A stretch of 64,000 bases of DNA from Phycisphaerae bacterium. Its GTDB lineage: Bacteria > Planctomycetota > Phycisphaerae > Sedimentisphaerales > Sedimentisphaeraceae. Where the stretch lies: the NCBI GenBank assembly GCA_027078365.1, contig JALWYQ010000042.1, forward strand, positions 33,033 through 97,032. The letters are read 5' to 3'. Shown in pieces: positions 1-9,128 of the stretch. The notes beneath the pieces are model-generated. The model was not told the DNA's origin. It saw only the letters and a list, made by a program, of their open reading frames with translations, and ran no database searches. The position numbers and the translations under genes were made by a program. Positions within the stretch are counted from its first letter, which is position 1. Every line of letters starts with the position of its first letter.

Positions 1-1378
1 TGGAAATTGCTTTTACCACTAACGATGCGCCGAGGACGCTGTCGCCTGCGGAGAAGACTCCTTCGATGTTTGAGTGGAAATTTTCATCTACGACTATATT
101 GCCGCGGCTATCAAGCTCTAGGCCAAGGCTCTCTATTGCGCCTTCATGTTCAACATGCACAAACCCCACAGCCAGAAGCACTAGGTCTGCTTGAATTTCA
201 AACTCACTGCCAGCGACCTCGCTCATCTGCCAACGACCTGTGTCGTCTTTTTGCCACTCTACTTCTACGCACTTAATAGCACTAACCTTTGAGTCTTTGC
301 CAATAATCTCTTTAGTGCTAATACACCATCTGCGCTCACAGCCCTCCTCTTGTGAGGTTGAAGTGCGTAGTATTGCTGGCCACATTGGCCATGGAGTAGA
401 GTCTGGGCGAGACTCTGGTGGTTTTGGCAGAATCTCAAATTGATACACCTTCTTTGCACCTTGGCGATTTGCCGTTCCCACACAATCGCTACCAGTATCG
501 CCGCCACCAATAACAATGACAACTTTATCCTTGGCGTTTATTTGCGCATCAGAGGCATTAATCTCGCCAGTTACAACCTTATTCTGCTCGCCAAGCATCT
601 CAAGAGCAAAATGCACACCATCTAAGTCTCTACCTGCAACATTAAGGTCTCGCGCAACCCCTGCCCCCATAGTAAGGCAAACGGCATCGTAATCTTTCTT
701 GAGGTAGCCTGCGGTAATATCAACACCAACGTTGACGCCGCCTTTAAACTCGACGCCCTCAGCTTTCATCTGTTCAAAACGGCGGTCGATTATACTCTTA
801 TCGAGCTTGAAATTTGGAATTCCATAGCGAATTAAGCCGCCAAGATTTTCGTGCCTGTCAAAGAGTGTTACGCTATGGCCTGCACGGGCAAGCTGCTGAG
901 AAGCCGCCATACCTGCTGGGCCTGCGCCGACTACCGCTACGCGCTTGCCAGTTTTTACAGGTGCAATCTGAGGCGCAATCCAGCCCTCTTGAAAGCCCCT
1001 CTCAGCTATCTGATACTCAATATGCTTTATCGTTACCGCTTCATCGTGAAGCCCAAGTGTACAAGCCGCCTCACATGGCGCAGGGCAAACCCTTCCTGTA
1101 ATCTCTGGAAAGTTGTTTGTGCTGTGCAAAACTTTAAGCGCTTCTTTCCAGCGATTTTGATAGACATAATCGTTAAACTCTGGAATCCTATTCGCTAGCG
1201 GACAACCATATCCATGACAGAACGGAATGCCACAATCCATACATCTTGCTGCCTGTTTGTGAATCTGCTCTGGTGAGAGAGGCACTAACATTTCATTATA
1301 ATTCTTAACGCGTTCTTTGATTGAGAGATGCCCCTCATCTTGACGGCGATATTCTAAAAATCCTGTTGGCTTTGCCAT
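1..1378 (-). CDS. gltD: Glutamate synthase small subunit (3' end outside window)
   Basis: Beta subunit of NAD(P)H-dependent glutamate synthase. It passes electrons from NAD(P)H through FAD and iron-sulfur clusters to GltB, which makes glutamate from glutamine and 2-oxoglutarate in the cytoplasm. The frame stays open from the ATG at 1378 to the window edge (459 codons). The family is usually near 480-500 residues, so only the extreme C terminus is missing. Visible are the N-terminal cysteine clusters CMDCGIPFC and CPAPCEAAC for 4Fe-4S centres, the FAD motif VGAGPAGMAA, the nucleotide motif GGGDTGSDC and a late flavin motif GVFSAGDS. The start codon overlaps the gltB stop by one base (TAATG), so translation is probably coupled. 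It should be transcribed with gltB from the sigma-54 promoter near 6030. Confidence 0.96.
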   Translation of the reverse strand, partial: MAKPTGFLEYRRQDEGHLSIKERVKNYNEMLVPLSPEQIHKQAARCMDCGIPFCHGYGCPLANRIPEFNDYVYQNRWKEALKVLHSTNNFPEITGRVCPAPCEAACTLGLHDEAVTIKHIEYQIAERGFQEGWIAPQIAPVKTGKRVAVVGAGPAGMAASQQLARAGHSVTLFDRHENLGGLIRYGIPNFKLDKSIIDRRFEQMKAEGVEFKGGVNVGVDITAGYLKKDYDAVCLTMGAGVARDLNVAGRDLDGVHFALEMLGEQNKVVTGEINASDAQINAKDKVVIVIGGGDTGSDCVGTANRQGAKKVYQFEILPKPPESRPDSTPWPMWPAILRTSTSQEEGCERRWCISTKEIIGKDSKVSAIKCVEVEWQKDDTGRWQMSEVAGSEFEIQADLVLLAVGFVHVEHEGAIESLGLELDSRGNIVVDENFHSNIEGVFSAGDSVLGASLVVKAIS

Positions 1379-4300
1379 TATTTATAAACCTCCTCAGTTG
1401 CTGGAGTAGAATCACTTTCCCTTTGCTCTCTGTCTCTGAGCCTATCAAGAGCCCTTCTATAATCAATCGGTATCACCTTAACGAACCTACCGACCAAGCC
1501 TTCCCAGTTGTCAAGAATCCATTTTGCCTTGGCAGAATCGGTCTCTTTGATGTGTTTTGTGATAAGGCTGTGGAGAAGTTTTTTGTCTTCTTCTTGCCAC
1601 ACGCACTCAATATCAACCATATCAAGATTGCACAAAGTATCAAAGAGTTGCATCTTATCAAACACATACGCAATACCGCCGCTCATACCAGCCGCAAAGT
1701 TTCTTCCGGTAGAGCCAATCACGACAACAGTTCCGTTTGTCATATATTCACAGCCATGATCGCCAACACCCTCGACCACCGCAGTTGCACCGCTGTTACG
1801 CACCGCAAACCGCTCACCGGCGACACCGTTGATAAACACCTCACCGCCAGTCGCTCCGTAAAGAAGCGTGTTACCAGCTATGATATTTTCATGCGGCAAG
1901 AATGTTGAACCGTCTGGAATTTTCACAACAATCTTACCACCACTCATACCCTTGCCAAGATAATCATTCGTCTGGCCAACAATACGAACGGTAATTCCTT
2001 TAGAGAGAAACGCACAACAGCTCTGACCAGCCGAGCCATGCGCATTTACTACTATCGTATCATCAGGCAAACCTTTTGGCCCGTGCGCCTTTGCTACGGT
2101 GCTACTTAGTATCGTAGCGAAAGCTCTATTTTGATTTCTAATCTCTGTTTCGATTACAACCTTCTCGCCCTTTTCTATCGCTGGCTTAGCCTGCTCGATG
2201 AGCTTCCAGTCGATATGGTCTTGAAGTTTGTCTGCTTGTTTTTTTGTTAGGTGTAGATCGCTATCGCTCGTTTCAACTCTATGCAATATCGCTGACAAAT
2301 CAAGTCCCTGCGCTTTCCAATTGTCAATAGCATCTTTCATTTCAAGCAAATCGACACGGCCAACCATATCGTCAAATTTTGCAAAACCAAGTTCTGCCAT
2401 AATCTCACGCACCTCTTCAGCCACAAACATCATGTATCGCACTAGATGCTCAGGCTTGCCACTAAAGCAATTTCTAAGGCTTGTGTTTTGAGTGGCAATT
2501 CCAGCCGGACAGGTTCCAAGATGGCATTTTCTCATCAGTACGCAACCAAGAGAAACCAGTGCCGATGTTCCAAATCCAAATTGCTCTGCACCAAGCAATG
2601 CAGCGACAACAACATCACGGCCCGTGCGCAGCTGACCGTCTGTCTGAACTCTAATCCTATCGCGCAGACCGTTTAACAACAACACCTGCTGAGTCTCGGC
2701 GAGACCAAGTTCCCACGGAACTCCCGCATGTTTGATAGAAGATAGCGGAGTAGCACCAGAACCACCCTCGCCGCCAGCAATAAGAACCTCATCGGCATTA
2801 CCTTTTGCAACACCAGCGGCGATAGTTCCGACCCCAACCTCAGATACAAGCTTGACTGAAACCTTAACGCCTGGATTAGAGCATTTTAAATCGTAGATTA
2901 GCTGGGCCAAGTCTTCGATAGAGTAGATATCGTGATGCGGAGGCGGTGATATCAAAGAAACGCCCGGCATCGAGTTTCTAAGCTTTGCAATCTCAGGGGT
3001 AACCTTATGCCCTGGAAGATGGCCACCCTCACCCGGCTTTGCGCCTTGAGCCATTTTAATCTGAATCTCTTTGGCGTGGGTTAGATAGTTAATCGTAACA
3101 CCAAATCGACCGCTAGCAACCTGCTTGATAGCACAGTTCTTATCTTCTCCATCTGCGGTGATTTTGTATCTAGAAGGATCTTCTCCGCCCTCGCCAGTAT
3201 TGCTCATAGCGCCGATGCTATTCATCGCAATAGCCATACACTCATGCGTTTCTCTACTTATAGAGCCATGACTCATCGCACCCGTACAAAAACGCTTAAC
3301 AATCTCGCTAGCCGGTTCGACCTCTGAGATATCAATACTCTTTGTTGGTTTGAATTTGAAAAGCCCACGCAAAACGCAGAGATTTTTATCGTGAGCGTTT
3401 ATCTCTTTTGAAAAACGCTGGTAAGCGGCTTTGTCGTTGTTCCAGACAGAATGCTGCAAATTAACAACCGCCTCTGGCGTCCACATATGTTTCTCACCCT
3501 TGTCTCTATAGCTGTATTCGCCGCCAAAATCAAGCTCTGGCAAGGATTGATCTCTATATTCAAAACCACTGCGATGTCTAGCGGCTGCATCTTGGGCAAT
3601 TTCAGCAAGCGAGATTCCGCCAATCCTTGAGCTTGTGCCCGTAAAGAACTCATCGATTAAATCTTTGTTGATACCGATAGCTTCAAAGAGCTGCGCAGAT
3701 CTATAACTTCTCAGCGTAGAAATACCCATCTTGCTCATCGTCTTTAGAATACCCTTTTTGATGGCTGCGATGTAGTTGTCTATAATCACTCCACCATCTA
3801 GATTCGCCGGTATATCACCAATCTCCTGCATCTGCGCCATCGTCTCAATTGCTAGATATGGATTTACCGCATCAGCACCAAAACCACACAGTAGCGAGAA
3901 ATGATTAACCTCTCTAGGCTCACCGCTCTCAATAACAAGTCCAGCTTCACCCCTTAGCTTACTTCTTAACAACCCATGATGAACCGCAGAGCTTGCAAGC
4001 AAGATTGGAATAGGAGCATTGTTTTCATCAACATTTCTATCGCTTATGATGACGATTGAAGCACCATCAGCGATGGCTTTTTTAGTATCTGCAAGTAGCT
4101 TATCAAGGGCAACACGCAAAGAATCCTCCAGGTCCTGTGCATGTGGGTCAAAGACGGCGTTTACAGTAGCGACCTTAAAATCCTTCCTGCCTGAGCTGCG
4201 CAATCTCTGAAGATCTTCATTGGTAAGAAATGGATGAGGAATCTTTAACTGCCTACAGTGCTCTGGAGTTTCGGCTAGAAGATTTCTTTTCTTACCCACA

Positions 4301-5928
4301 AACGACATAAGCGACATCACCAAACCTTCACGTAGCGGATCAATCGGTGGGTTTGTTACCTGAGCAAACATCTGCTTAAAGTAACTAAACAAACTCTTTG
4401 GCGAATCAGACAAAACAGAAAGCGCAACATCATTTCCCATCGAGCCGATTGGTTCTTGGCCATTAATCGCCATCGGGGCAAGTATCATGCGCATCTCTTC
4501 GCGGGTGTATCCAAAACAACGCATTCTCTTGTAGAGCTGCTCAGAATCAACCTTATCTAACTCTGAACCTTGAAACAAGCCGCGCAGCTCAATTCTATTA
4601 TCGCTGAGCCAACGGCGGTAAGGCTTTTGCCTAGCAACTTTACTCTTAGTTTCAACGTCAGAGATAACACGTTTCTCTTGGGTGTCAACAATGAACATCT
4701 TTCCGGGTTGCAATCTACCCTTTTGACGGATATTTTCCGGAGCAAACTCTATAACGCCAACCTCCGATGCCATTACAAGAGTATCATCTTTTGTGATTAT
4801 GTACCTACAAGGGCGCAGACCATTTCTATCGAGCGTTCCACCGACAATTCTACCATCTGTAAAGATAATCGCAGACGGGCCATCCCACGGCTCCATAAAC
4901 GAGCTGTGATACTCATAAAAAGCTCTTTTGTCTGCACTCATATGATAGGTTGGACCAAAAGCTTCTGGAACCATCATCATCATACTGTGCGGCATAGAGC
5001 GGCCCCCATGAACGAGCAATTCTAGCGACGCATCAAAAGATGCCGAATCGCTATCGTCTGGATTTAGAATAGGGAAGAGACTCTCAATCTCCTTGCCAAA
5101 TAGCTCACTCTCCATGTTAAGTTCTCGAGAGGACATATAGTTTCTATTGCCGCGCAGCGTATTAATCTCGCCGTTATGGGCAATCGCTCTAAACGGCTGC
5201 GCAAGCTTCCAACTTGGGAATGTGTTTGTACTATATCTTTGATGCACAACAGCAAGGGCAGAAACCATCCTCTCATCGCTTAGGTCTGGGTAATATGCAA
5301 ATAGCTGGTGCGCCATAAACATACCCTTGTAGCAGATTGTTTTGCAAGAGAAAGAACAAGCGTAGAAGTCTTCTGCCTTTTCGCCGTACTTATCTTTGAT
5401 TTGGTTCTCAGATTTTTTTCTAGCAATGTAGAGCTTTCTTTCAAAAGCCTTCTCTTCAATTCCACCGCCATCAATAAAGATTTGCTTTACCGCTGGTTCG
5501 GCAGATAGTGCAATCTCGCCTAGGCATTCGTTTGTAGTTGGCACATTGCGCAAACCAACAACGCGCATCCCCAAATCTTCAACGTTTCTAGTGAGCAAAC
5601 TCAAGCAGGATTTTTGCAAAGATTTATCCTTCGGCAAAAATAGCATGCCAACACCAAGCGACTCTTTTTCTGGCAAGCTAATCCCTAGCTTCTGCGCTTC
5701 CTCGCTGAAAAATTCATATGGAATCTGAAATAGGATTCCGGCACCGTCGCCTGTAATTTCATCCGCCGCAGCCGCACCGCGATGGTGAAGATTGAGCAAA
5801 ATCTCGTTTGCGCGTTCTAGTATCGCATGTTCACGTTTACCGTTTATGTTTACGACTGCACCAACACCACAAGCGTCATGTTCGTTGCGTTTTTCGTAAA
5901 GACCCTGATTTTCTGGAGCCCTGCTCAT
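1378..5928 (-). CDS. gltB: Glutamate synthase large subunit
   Basis: Alpha subunit of glutamate synthase: an N-terminal class II glutaminase, a central domain and an FMN-binding synthase domain, with a C-terminal beta-helix GXGXG region. The length (1516 residues) is normal. The catalytic cysteine is Cys20 in HDACGVGAVV, which becomes the N terminus after removal of a 19-residue propeptide, as known for the family. The 3Fe-4S ligands are Cys1129, Cys1135 and Cys1140 (CVLMRKCHLGTCPAG). The repeated glycine pattern near the C terminus (GKGMSGGKIVV, GAGYAGG-like turns) fits the GXGXG domain. The ATG at 5928 follows AAGGA at a good distance. gltD overlaps its stop. A perfect sigma-54 promoter lies about 100 bases upstream. 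Confidence 0.98.
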   Translation of the reverse strand: MSRAPENQGLYEKRNEHDACGVGAVVNINGKREHAILERANEILLNLHHRGAAAADEITGDGAGILFQIPYEFFSEEAQKLGISLPEKESLGVGMLFLPKDKSLQKSCLSLLTRNVEDLGMRVVGLRNVPTTNECLGEIALSAEPAVKQIFIDGGGIEEKAFERKLYIARKKSENQIKDKYGEKAEDFYACSFSCKTICYKGMFMAHQLFAYYPDLSDERMVSALAVVHQRYSTNTFPSWKLAQPFRAIAHNGEINTLRGNRNYMSSRELNMESELFGKEIESLFPILNPDDSDSASFDASLELLVHGGRSMPHSMMMMVPEAFGPTYHMSADKRAFYEYHSSFMEPWDGPSAIIFTDGRIVGGTLDRNGLRPCRYIITKDDTLVMASEVGVIEFAPENIRQKGRLQPGKMFIVDTQEKRVISDVETKSKVARQKPYRRWLSDNRIELRGLFQGSELDKVDSEQLYKRMRCFGYTREEMRMILAPMAINGQEPIGSMGNDVALSVLSDSPKSLFSYFKQMFAQVTNPPIDPLREGLVMSLMSFVGKKRNLLAETPEHCRQLKIPHPFLTNEDLQRLRSSGRKDFKVATVNAVFDPHAQDLEDSLRVALDKLLADTKKAIADGASIVIISDRNVDENNAPIPILLASSAVHHGLLRSKLRGEAGLVIESGEPREVNHFSLLCGFGADAVNPYLAIETMAQMQEIGDIPANLDGGVIIDNYIAAIKKGILKTMSKMGISTLRSYRSAQLFEAIGINKDLIDEFFTGTSSRIGGISLAEIAQDAAARHRSGFEYRDQSLPELDFGGEYSYRDKGEKHMWTPEAVVNLQHSVWNNDKAAYQRFSKEINAHDKNLCVLRGLFKFKPTKSIDISEVEPASEIVKRFCTGAMSHGSISRETHECMAIAMNSIGAMSNTGEGGEDPSRYKITADGEDKNCAIKQVASGRFGVTINYLTHAKEIQIKMAQGAKPGEGGHLPGHKVTPEIAKLRNSMPGVSLISPPPHHDIYSIEDLAQLIYDLKCSNPGVKVSVKLVSEVGVGTIAAGVAKGNADEVLIAGGEGGSGATPLSSIKHAGVPWELGLAETQQVLLLNGLRDRIRVQTDGQLRTGRDVVVAALLGAEQFGFGTSALVSLGCVLMRKCHLGTCPAGIATQNTSLRNCFSGKPEHLVRYMMFVAEEVREIMAELGFAKFDDMVGRVDLLEMKDAIDNWKAQGLDLSAILHRVETSDSDLHLTKKQADKLQDHIDWKLIEQAKPAIEKGEKVVIETEIRNQNRAFATILSSTVAKAHGPKGLPDDTIVVNAHGSAGQSCCAFLSKGITVRIVGQTNDYLGKGMSGGKIVVKIPDGSTFLPHENIIAGNTLLYGATGGEVFINGVAGERFAVRNSGATAVVEGVGDHGCEYMTNGTVVVIGSTGRNFAAGMSGGIAYVFDKMQLFDTLCNLDMVDIECVWQEEDKKLLHSLITKHIKETDSAKAKWILDNWEGLVGRFVKVIPIDYRRALDRLRDREQRESDSTPATEEVYK

Positions 5929-6024
5929 TGTAAATCCTTAAAATAATCCCAGAGATGCCCTTGAAAGCTCAATAGCAACTCAAAATAACTTAATCCGATA
6001 AAAACAACCATCTTATGCCTTTAG

Positions 6025-6040
6025 AGCAAATATAGTGCCA
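6025..6040 (-). promoter_or_regulatory. Sigma-54 promoter of gltBD
   Basis: On the minus strand this reads TGGCAC, then TATAT, then TTGCT. It is an exact match to the RpoN consensus TGGCAC-N5-TTGCW, with GG and GC ten bases apart. It lies 97-112 bases before the gltB start and points toward it. The same type of element precedes glnN. Control by an NtrC-like activator is inferred; no rpoN or activator gene is in the window. Confidence 0.85.
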
Positions 6041-6141
6041 AAGACGTCATCTCAATACATCAAAATCAGCTATCCTGTTGTTATTGAGACACTTACGTAA
6101 ATATCGTCATAAAAGCCTTCTAGCATTGATAATAGCAAAAA

Positions 6142-6153
6142 TACATTTTTGTA
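6142..6153 (-). promoter_or_regulatory. Putative activator-binding site upstream of gltB
   Basis: The plus strand reads TACATTTTTGTA, with TACA/TGTA arms around four bases. The glnN upstream region has TACAATTTTGTA at 8565, which differs by one base. The site lies about 100-115 bases upstream of the sigma-54 -24 element, the usual range for an enhancer-binding activator. The function is inferred from sequence identity and spacing. Confidence 0.5.
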
Positions 6154-6195
6154 ATTTCACCTCAACGCAACTACTTTTTTGAACCCCCTACATTA

Positions 6196-6236
6196 CACAA
6201 AAAAAGAGGAACTAACCATTGGAAAGTTCCCCTTTT
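6196..6236 (-). terminator. Intrinsic terminator of glnN
   Basis: On the minus strand, AAAAGGGGAACT pairs with AGTTCCTCTTTT (12 pairs, one G-T) and is followed by a run of T. It begins about 24 bases after the glnN stop and separates glnN from gltBD. The rest of the 331-base gap 5929-6259 holds the gltB promoter and upstream site and no ORF. Confidence 0.85.
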
Positions 6237-6259
6237 AACAAACGAAATATTAAAAGCCA

Positions 6260-8365
6260 CTACTTAACAAAGAGCATCTCTGAGTAAGTAGGCAATGGCC
6301 AATAGTCATAACCGCAAACAACTTCAGCTGCGTCAACTTTAGCCCTCAACTCATCCATCGCTGGCAACACTGAGAGCTTGTACGCATCTGCTCTCTTTTT
6401 CGCATCATCAATCGCGGTAGCCTCTTGAGACAACTTCTCAAGTTTCTGCGTTTTTTCTTTCACATCGCTAATCAAACCACAGAATTCATCTAACAACTCT
6501 TTTTGTGCGGTTGCGTCTGCGCCTGCGGCCTTCACATTAGCCACAGTGTTTGCCAAATCAGAAGAGTATCTTAGCATAGCAGGCATAATTTGAGTCTTAA
6601 CCATCTTCAAAGCAGTCTTAGCTTCGATACCAAGAATCATAGAATACGACTCTAAAAGAATCTCAACCCTAGCCTTAATCTCAGAACGATTCAAAACGCC
6701 ATGCTTCTCAAAAACCTTAACACTCTCTTCTTCAAGATACGCCTCGAAACAGTCTGCACTGTTAGGCATATTTGGCAGACCTCGCTTTTGAGCCTCTTCT
6801 ACCCAATCTTGAGAATAGTTATCACCGTTGAAAACAACACGTTTATGATCATTAGCTATCCTAGAGAGAATCTTCTGAACGGTTGCTGGAATATCATCAG
6901 CACCTTCAAGCTCATCAGCGATATCGCAAAGCGCATCGGCAACAATTGTATTTAACACGACGTTTGGACCAGCAGTCGATTGACTAGAGCCTGCCATACG
7001 GAATTCAAAACGGTTTCCAGTAAAGGCAAAAGGAGAAGTCCTGTTACGGTCGGTGCTGTCTTTTGGTAGATCTGGAAGAGTTGAAACTCCAAGTTCCAGC
7101 GTACCGCCCTCTTTAGAGCTTTTAGCAGCCCCAGAAGCAAGCTGGTCAAAAATATCGCCAAGTTGCTCGCCCAAGAAAACTGAAATAATCGCAGGAGGCG
7201 CTTCATTAGCTCCAAGGCGATGTTCATTACCTGCAGTAGCAACACTAGCTCTTAGAATCTTTGCATATTTATCAACAGCCTTAATAACTGCGCACAAGAA
7301 AATCAAGAACGACATATTCTCATGTGGCGTAGAACCTGGATTTAACAGGTTAATGCCATCGTCCGTTGAGATTGCCCAGTTATTGTGCTTTCCAGAACCA
7401 TTAACTCCAGCAAAAGGCTTCTCATGCAACAGACACGCAAAACCGTGATGCTCTGCTAGCTTTTGCATAACCTGCATAGTGAGCTGGTTGTGATCAGTAG
7501 CGACATTAACAGTCGCATACACTGGCGCAGTCTCATATTGAGCAGGCGAAACCTCGTTGTGCTGAGTCTTAGAAGAAACACCAAGCTTCCACAACTCGAT
7601 GTTAAGCTCACTCATAAAAGTAGCAACCCTATGATTTAGAGAGCCGAAATAGTGATCATCCATTTCTTGACCACGAGGGGCAGGCGCACCAAAGAGCGTA
7701 CGGCCTGTTAGCATCAAGTCTAGACGAGCATCGTAGAAATCCTTATCGATAAGGAAGTACTCCTGCTCAGCACCCAAAGTAGCAACAACGTGCTTAGAAG
7801 TCGTATTACCAAGAGCCCTAAGAACGCGCATCGCTTGCTTATCCAGCGCATCCATACTACGCAACAGAGGAGTCTTTTTGTCTAGGGTCTCTCCCGTGTA
7901 AGAACAAAACGCACATGGAATAAACAGTGTCGTATTCTTACCATCTTCTTTAACAAATACCGGAGAAGTGCAGTCCCAAGCCGTATAGCCGCGAGCCTCA
8001 AACGTTGCACGCAAACCACCAGAAGGAAAAGAAGATGCGTCTGGTTCGCCTTGAACTAGCTCCTTGCCACTAAACTCCATAACTATCTTGCCATCTCTAG
8101 TTGGCGAGATAAAGGAGTCGTGCTTTTCAGCGGTTAGCCCCGTCATCGGTTGGAACCAGTGGCAATAGTGGGTAGCACCCTTCTCTATCGCCCAATCTTT
8201 CATCGCATTTGCCATAACATCAGCAATTGCAGGGTCTAGATGAGCAGATTCGTCCACCGTTTTCCTAAAAGACTTGTAAACATCTTTTGGAAGGCGAGCC
8301 TTCATTACAGCATCATTGAAAACATTCTCGCCAAAAATACTCGAAACATCTACGGCCTCAGCCAT
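6260..8365 (-). CDS. glnN: Type III glutamine synthetase
   Basis: ATP-dependent ligation of ammonia to glutamate in the cytoplasm. The length (701 residues) and the sequence match the large GSIII class (GlnN, usually about 700-730 residues), not the 450-residue GSI. GSIII-type segments seen are the N-terminal FGENVFND, a central [11 protein letters not shown] metal-binding stretch, [15 protein letters not shown] in the active-site region, and [16 protein letters not shown] with catalytic arginines. The ATG at 8365 is preceded by GGGAG on the minus strand. The gene stands alone with its own terminator and sigma-54 promoter. It forms the ammonium assimilation pair with gltBD downstream. Confidence 0.97.
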   Translation of the reverse strand: MAEAVDVSSIFGENVFNDAVMKARLPKDVYKSFRKTVDESAHLDPAIADVMANAMKDWAIEKGATHYCHWFQPMTGLTAEKHDSFISPTRDGKIVMEFSGKELVQGEPDASSFPSGGLRATFEARGYTAWDCTSPVFVKEDGKNTTLFIPCAFCSYTGETLDKKTPLLRSMDALDKQAMRVLRALGNTTSKHVVATLGAEQEYFLIDKDFYDARLDLMLTGRTLFGAPAPRGQEMDDHYFGSLNHRVATFMSELNIELWKLGVSSKTQHNEVSPAQYETAPVYATVNVATDHNQLTMQVMQKLAEHHGFACLLHEKPFAGVNGSGKHNNWAISTDDGINLLNPGSTPHENMSFLIFLCAVIKAVDKYAKILRASVATAGNEHRLGANEAPPAIISVFLGEQLGDIFDQLASGAAKSSKEGGTLELGVSTLPDLPKDSTDRNRTSPFAFTGNRFEFRMAGSSQSTAGPNVVLNTIVADALCDIADELEGADDIPATVQKILSRIANDHKRVVFNGDNYSQDWVEEAQKRGLPNMPNSADCFEAYLEEESVKVFEKHGVLNRSEIKARVEILLESYSMILGIEAKTALKMVKTQIMPAMLRYSSDLANTVANVKAAGADATAQKELLDEFCGLISDVKEKTQKLEKLSQEATAIDDAKKRADAYKLSVLPAMDELRAKVDAAEVVCGYDYWPLPTYSEMLFVK

Positions 8366-8431
8366 AACATTTCTCCCTTTTACACAATGTTGATAAAATT
8401 TTTCGCAGTACCGAACTCAAGCAAAAGAATA

Positions 8432-8447
8432 AGCAAGATTGGTGCCA
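8432..8447 (-). promoter_or_regulatory. Sigma-54 promoter of glnN
   Basis: The minus strand reads TGGCAC, CAATC, TTGCT, a perfect RpoN -24/-12 element about 67-82 bases before the glnN ATG. Together with the identical arrangement at gltB it indicates shared nitrogen control. Confidence 0.87.
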
Positions 8448-8564
8448 ATATCAATACAAAAGTAAATATTAAGATAAGTCTCTTACTTTCAAGAACTTAC
8501 AAAACACAGCCGCAAAGCCCTCTCCCTAAAAAATTACATAGTAGTAACCATTTGCGGCGAAAAT

Positions 8565-8576
8565 TACAATTTTGTA
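8565..8576 (-). promoter_or_regulatory. Putative activator-binding site upstream of glnN
   Basis: TACAATTTTGTA is embedded in TTACAATTTTGTAA (6-base arms). It lies about 120-130 bases upstream of the -24 element and matches the gltB site in 11 of 12 positions. No known consensus is assigned; the role is inferred from position and recurrence. Confidence 0.5.
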
Positions 8577-8670
8577 ACTACCTTCCAACTAATTTGTCGG
8601 TGCATTAACTAAAACACTTTCACATTTATTAGAGGTCCTATCAGAAAAAACGACATGAAAATACTTATCT

Positions 8671-8721
8671 CAGATGGACGCAGATATTTGATTTGTAGAG
8701 ACGCATGGCCGTGCCTCTCTA
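8671..8721. repeat. Dispersed composite repeat with hairpin
   Basis: CAGATGGACGCAGAT is followed by an imperfect hairpin whose outer arms are TAGAGA (8696-8701) and TCTCTA (8716-8721). The same AGATGGACGCAGA core precedes a different palindrome at 11122-11164, and related AGAT-GCAGATG words occur at 43304 and 44966. Confidence 0.65.
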
Positions 8722-8843
8722 TGGTAACTGTTGCGGAATTAAATTCTTGCATATTTGCTATTTAGTAGCTATCTTTGTCGCCTAGATAACTAGACTTAAA
8801 TCAATATGAACACTGTTTAATTATTTTAGGGAGGTCAAATTAC

Positions 8844-9128
8844 ATGCTACACGAACCAGCAGCAAAAACCGGCAAGGATCCTGCGAGTCCTTACAAAATG
8901 AAATTGGGCGTGCAAATGTTTCTCATTTATGCAATCGTCTATTCAGGATTCGTGGCAATCAATGTCATTAAACCTGTCTTGATGGAAAAAATCATATTTT
9001 TAGGTTTGAATCTAGCGGTGGTATATGGATTTGGCCTGATCATCTTCGCTATCCTTTTAGCTTTGATCTACACATCACTTTGTACAAAGAAAGAGATTCA
9101 ACTCAAAAACGAGGAGGGTAACGAGTAA
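8844..9128 (+). CDS. DUF4212/DUF485-type small subunit of a sodium:solute symporter
   Basis: A 94-residue inner-membrane protein with two hydrophobic segments (about residues 26-48 and 53-77) and a charged tail. Proteins of this kind are encoded just before large SSS-family permeases and are treated as their small partner. The start has a strong AGGGAGG site nine bases upstream. Its stop overlaps the start of the permease by one base (TAATG), so the two are translationally coupled. No binding residues can be named. Confidence 0.85.
   Translation: MLHEPAAKTGKDPASPYKMKLGVQMFLIYAIVYSGFVAINVIKPVLMEKIIFLGLNLAVVYGFGLIIFAILLALIYTSLCTKKEIQLKNEEGNE

Larger units (their letters stand above)
8366..8843. 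other. Divergent intergenic region between glnN and the symporter genes
   Basis: This 478-base stretch has no credible ORF. It holds the glnN sigma-54 promoter and upstream site, a dispersed repeat with hairpin (8671-8721) and the ribosome binding site AGGGAGG for the symporter small subunit. A weak possible promoter for the rightward genes is TTGCAT at 8747 with TATCTT at 8770 (17-base spacing). Confidence 0.6.
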
